A DNA stretch of 64,000 nucleotides from Albifimbria verrucaria. Its lineage: Eukaryota; Ascomycota; Sordariomycetes; Hypocreales; Stachybotryaceae. The DNA lies in NCBI GenBank assembly GCA_020081605.1, contig JAHREC010000018.1, positions 4,836,001 through 4,900,000 on the forward strand, in the 5' to 3' direction. Positions 60,747-64,000 of this stretch are shown here, one piece after another. Each line of letters begins with the position of its first letter. Positions within the stretch are counted from its first letter, which is position 1. Under the pieces are notes generated by a model. The model made no database searches, was not told where the DNA came from, and saw only the letters and a list, made by a program, of their open reading frames with translations. A program made the translations under genes and the position numbers.

Positions 60747-61310
60747 GATTGGCTTCAATTACGTAGACTGAAGAGAAATAACAATTTAGTCATGAGTAAC
60801 AAAGCGATTATGGCAGATGGGCTTCCTCAAATGAACAGTGACTTGCGATAACGAAACGGTAAGCCCAATCGCAGCAACATGGTCAATCAAATATGTATGT
60901 TGAAACGGCTATCACTCGGCTTCTTCTAAGGAAAAGTGAACTCTCGGGAAAACACGAAACACATTTTCTGAGATGCCTCGTCCTATTCTTTGGGTTCATG
61001 TTCAAAATGCGGGCTAGGATAACTAGAGACATGGGGAGGAGAAACCAAGTATCCATCATTTCCGGATACTGTACGGCTTCGCCTCGAGAACCTTTCCAGC
61101 ACAGTGCGAGCTGTGCCGAATACTCCGACAGTTAAATGATCTAACGGAAAACCACGCGGAAACCCACACAGGAACACGACTCTACGCTTTAATGGATTCA
61201 GTCTCATTTCGAAATATCGCGGAGTTTAAGCCAGCCTCAAAGCATGAGACCGGCTTTTTAGCTAAAGATAGAAGTCCTTTAAACAAGTAGAAGCGAGCCA
61301 ATATTTCGTC
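60747..61310. promoter_or_regulatory. Divergent promoter of kinase and lactonase
   Basis: A 564-base spacer between two cluster genes transcribed apart. A related but not identical word, CCGGATAC, lies near 61062. No exact ACGGATAA was noticed. Confidence 0.5.
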
Positions 61311-62502
61311 ATGTCCATCTCCTCATCCGCCACCCAGGGTTCATTTACACCGAATCATTGTCCTAGAACTCACCAAATACTTATGAATCCTTACAATGAC
61401 AGAATTAGGGATCTGAAGCAATGGGTGGTCGGGGAGCCCTTTCTTAATCTTCATTGCGTTCTAGGAGAAGGTCCGTATTTCGAAAAGGCAAGCAATAGTC
61501 TCCGGTTTGTCGACATCAGGAAGAAACAGTTACACATCGTTTCACTAGACAACGGTAAAGATTATGAAACCATCCAGCTGGATGAATCTATTTCAGTCAC
61601 CGCTGACATCGAGGGAGTGGATCCGACACAAAGAATTCTTGTTGGTCTGAAGTATGGACTGGCTATCTTGGACCGCTCTCGAGGAACGTACGAATATATT
61701 CAATTTTTTGAACATTTGAAGAATGATAGAGTAAGAAGTAATGATGGTGCTGTTGACCCGGCCGGACAATTCTGGCTTGGAACCATGACAGACTTTGGAA
61801 AGGAACCCTTTCGAGCCGAAGGTACAAAAAGGATGGCTCTTACATTCCTATTCATGCGACATATATGCCACGTATTAAATAGATTACTGATTTTTTACAA
61901 CTTATTCCCAGATGTATAGGTGCCCTGTACTGCATCAAACCAGGCACAAGCACAAAGGCTTTGGGTGGACTCACGGTCCCAAATGCACTCGGGTGGTCTC
62001 CTGATGGCAAGACCATGTACTTCACGCACACCATGACACGGCAAGTTCTGGCTTTTGACTATTCCTTTCTAGAAGGAAGTATCTCCAATCAGCGAGTCTT
62101 CTATCAACATGCAGGCCCTGGAGAACCGGATGGCTTCCGTATCGACGTCGAAGGAAACCTATGGCATGCTATATATGGCGAGGACGAGGTGAGTTTACAG
62201 CTCGATATGGCTGCCTCTCAGTTCTTTGCCTTGGACTGGTAGAGCACAGTTGCACGAGATGTTTTCAACTTACATCATTGCAGTTTTGAAAATTTCCCTG
62301 AGGGCAGAATCATTGGAGAAGTCAAGTTACCAACTCGGAACATCACCTGCACGCAGTTTGTTGGGACTGAGCTGTTCATTACATCTGCAGGAGATCCGGA
62401 GGAAGCAATCAGAGCCGAGAATACGGCGGAGGACTGTTCCGTGTCGATGTCGGCATCGAGGGCTTAGAGCCATTCAAGTTCAAAAATGTGAACGAAGCCT
62501 AG
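61311..62502 (+). CDS. SMP-30/gluconolactonase-type sugar lactonase (one base loss)
   Basis: A six-bladed propeller lactonase of about 346 residues, predicted to open D-galactono-lactone to galactonate. Exons are 61311-61821, 61920-62188 and 62243-62502. The family's metal ligands are visible: Glu in VLGEGPYFE, Asn in VPNALGWSPDGKTMYF and Asp in GEPDGFRIDVEGNLW; SNDGAVDPAGQFWLGTM is the usual strand between them. One base (probably A) is lost near 62425, before the last propeller strand (GGLFRVDVGIEG). The ATG at 61383 (MNPYNDRIRDLKQW) is a second possible start and fits homologues better in length; 61311 is the first in-frame ATG. No signal peptide, so cytosolic. Confidence 0.88.
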
Positions 62503-64000
62503 CTACGGAAGAGATTTTGGAGAATCCTGACCTCCTTGGTAGTGTAATGGCGATTTTTCCTATTGGTTACTATACTGAATACTGTTCTTTTGTTGCTAGG
62601 AAGACATTTGAAGATGCATGTGAAATATACGGTTATTGATATTGAATGAATGATAACGGATCGAGACCTCGTGTTTCATGGATTGATAATCCGACGAGGG
62701 AGTGGTACCTATCTTAAGACCATAGGTAAATTAATCATTAGGTGCTCAGGGCTTATACAGACTGTTAGATAGCATAATTGCGGCATCAATTTCTCCCGAG
62801 ACTATAAATATAATCTTAACTCTAAGCCTAGGATGCTGCATGTTCTGGTAGTCAGTATATCAACGGTTACGCTAGGGCCTTTGATATTTTTTAACAATAG
62901 CTCAAACAATTAGTCAGGTGAGCTTGGGCAATACAAACGGCGATGCTTATTAGACGAACCTCGGGATTTATGCTTCGCATATCCGCGTAGTTAGATTCAT
63001 AGGATCCAGTAAAACAACCGGCCGGCTAATTATAAAGACTCCGAAGAGTTATGCCCGAATTCCTAAGTGTTTCAATGACAATCTCTAGCATCTGACGCTA
63101 ATTCGGATCATTCCCGAAGCCTCTTTCACGCTAATTTCGAAGAATTTAGTAGCAAAATCAGCCAGATCAATCTTCTCCAGGAATATACTACCCAGCTAAC
63201 GCAATATCCTAGTCCTAAGGGACCCATAATAGCAACCCTTAAGATTAAACTCTATCTCTGGGACTATATCGATGGATATAATACTACGTTATTCCAAATA
63301 GTCCCATAGGCTCTGCGATAAGGTATTATTACTCGGCAATATACACCCAAAGCCAACAATAGCCACAGGCTCTTGGTAATAATGAGTCATCCTTACTATA
63401 ACTTAGTGTATAATAGATAAGATCGGAAATGACTATTGATATCTACTTAAACGTCTAGTAGGTGACCTCGCCCGATAATCAATAAACGTATCGAGTTATA
63501 TATACTGAACCATATAAACCCGAAGTCTCAAAGAATAACACACTAAGTTACTGTATCTCGGATGAATTATAAAAGGAGCCTTAAAGGCATAGTATATTGC
63601 CTGACCAATCGGGTATCTTACCATGCAGATTGCTGGACGAGCCATGATTAACGGGTCTCATCAGTCATGCGTATAAGCGAATATCATGGTAATCTTTCAG
63701 TCATCGACCCCATAAGGTGGAGCTTTTTGGGAAGCGGATAGTTGCCGCTGTGATGGTTTGTCCACTTTTCAGCGACATTGAGGATGACATGCAGGATGCG
63801 ATTTTTGCGTAGCTTCTCGAGGATCGTAAATCCTAACTACGAGGCAACGAGTCCTTTACCCCTCTGCTATTCAACGGCAAGGGATAAGACCCTGCTCGAT
63901 GTGCCGGTTCCGGCGGACCACATGGTAAAGAATCACGCAATATCATGACTGCGGCAATCGAGCTTGGTCAAGTGTCTGACTAGGTTGCCTTCTTGTAAGA
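62503..64000. other. AT-rich, gene-free end region, probably RIP-decayed repeat
   Basis: TA-dinucleotide-rich with stops in every frame, and no gene signal. A reading near 63139-63290 stays open for about 50 codons and then breaks down, as in decayed elements. This pattern is typical of repeat-induced point mutation in ascomycetes. It marks the right end of the cluster in this window. Confidence 0.5.

Overview
This is nuclear DNA of a filamentous ascomycete, most likely a sordariomycete and probably Hypocreales. That placement rests on short 45-140 nt introns in most genes, pyrimidine-rich leaders, a large filamentous-fungal gene of unknown function with a two-helix membrane end, and housekeeping proteins (Ssu72, Nbp2, Mcr1, Ssb) that read like sordariomycete versions. 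The species cannot be named from the window.

Layout. (1) About 1-31 kb is ordinary chromosome: SSU72 (cut by the left edge), an Nbp2-type SH3 adaptor, the mitochondrial NADH-cytochrome b5 reductase MCR1, an M28 glutamate-carboxypeptidase-like protease, an MFS transporter, a SprT-like metalloprotease, an F-box protein, a large unknown membrane-anchored protein, an NAD(P)-binding epimerase-like protein and the ribosome-associated Hsp70 SSB. (2) About 31.7-39.6 kb is a small secondary-metabolite locus: a one-module C-A-T-R nonribosomal peptide synthetase, a divergent 2-oxoglutarate/Fe(II) oxygenase and an extended SDR reductase. A recurring CGGTGGCCGA word lies around these genes. (3) About 39.6-42.3 kb is gene-poor and carries a decayed LINE-type reverse transcriptase fragment. 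(4) About 42.3-62.5 kb is the highlight, nine genes that together spell a complete route from beta-1,4-galactan to central metabolism. They are a secreted GH53 endo-galactanase, a secreted GH35 beta-galactosidase, an MFS sugar transporter, an SDR (candidate galactose 1-dehydrogenase), an SMP-30 lactonase, a DgoD-like D-galactonate dehydratase, a DapA-family 2-keto-3-deoxy acid aldolase, a dihydroxyacetone/glyceraldehyde kinase and a Zn2Cys6 regulator. This is a non-phosphorylative De Ley-Doudoroff pathway packed as a fungal cluster, with a shared ACGGATAA word in its promoters. (5) About 62.5-64 kb is AT-rich, gene-free and looks RIP-decayed.

Sequence quality matters here. Almost every conserved gene carries one or more single-base losses, nearly always inside C or G runs, including two in the essential SSB gene. 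These look like homopolymer errors in the assembly rather than pseudogenes. Coordinates below span the whole gene, and broken reading frames are noted. Intron coordinates were worked out by hand from splice sites and reading phase, and most gene models close in frame once the lost bases are allowed for. Four in-frame stop codons (three TAG, one TAA) are not explained by base loss.
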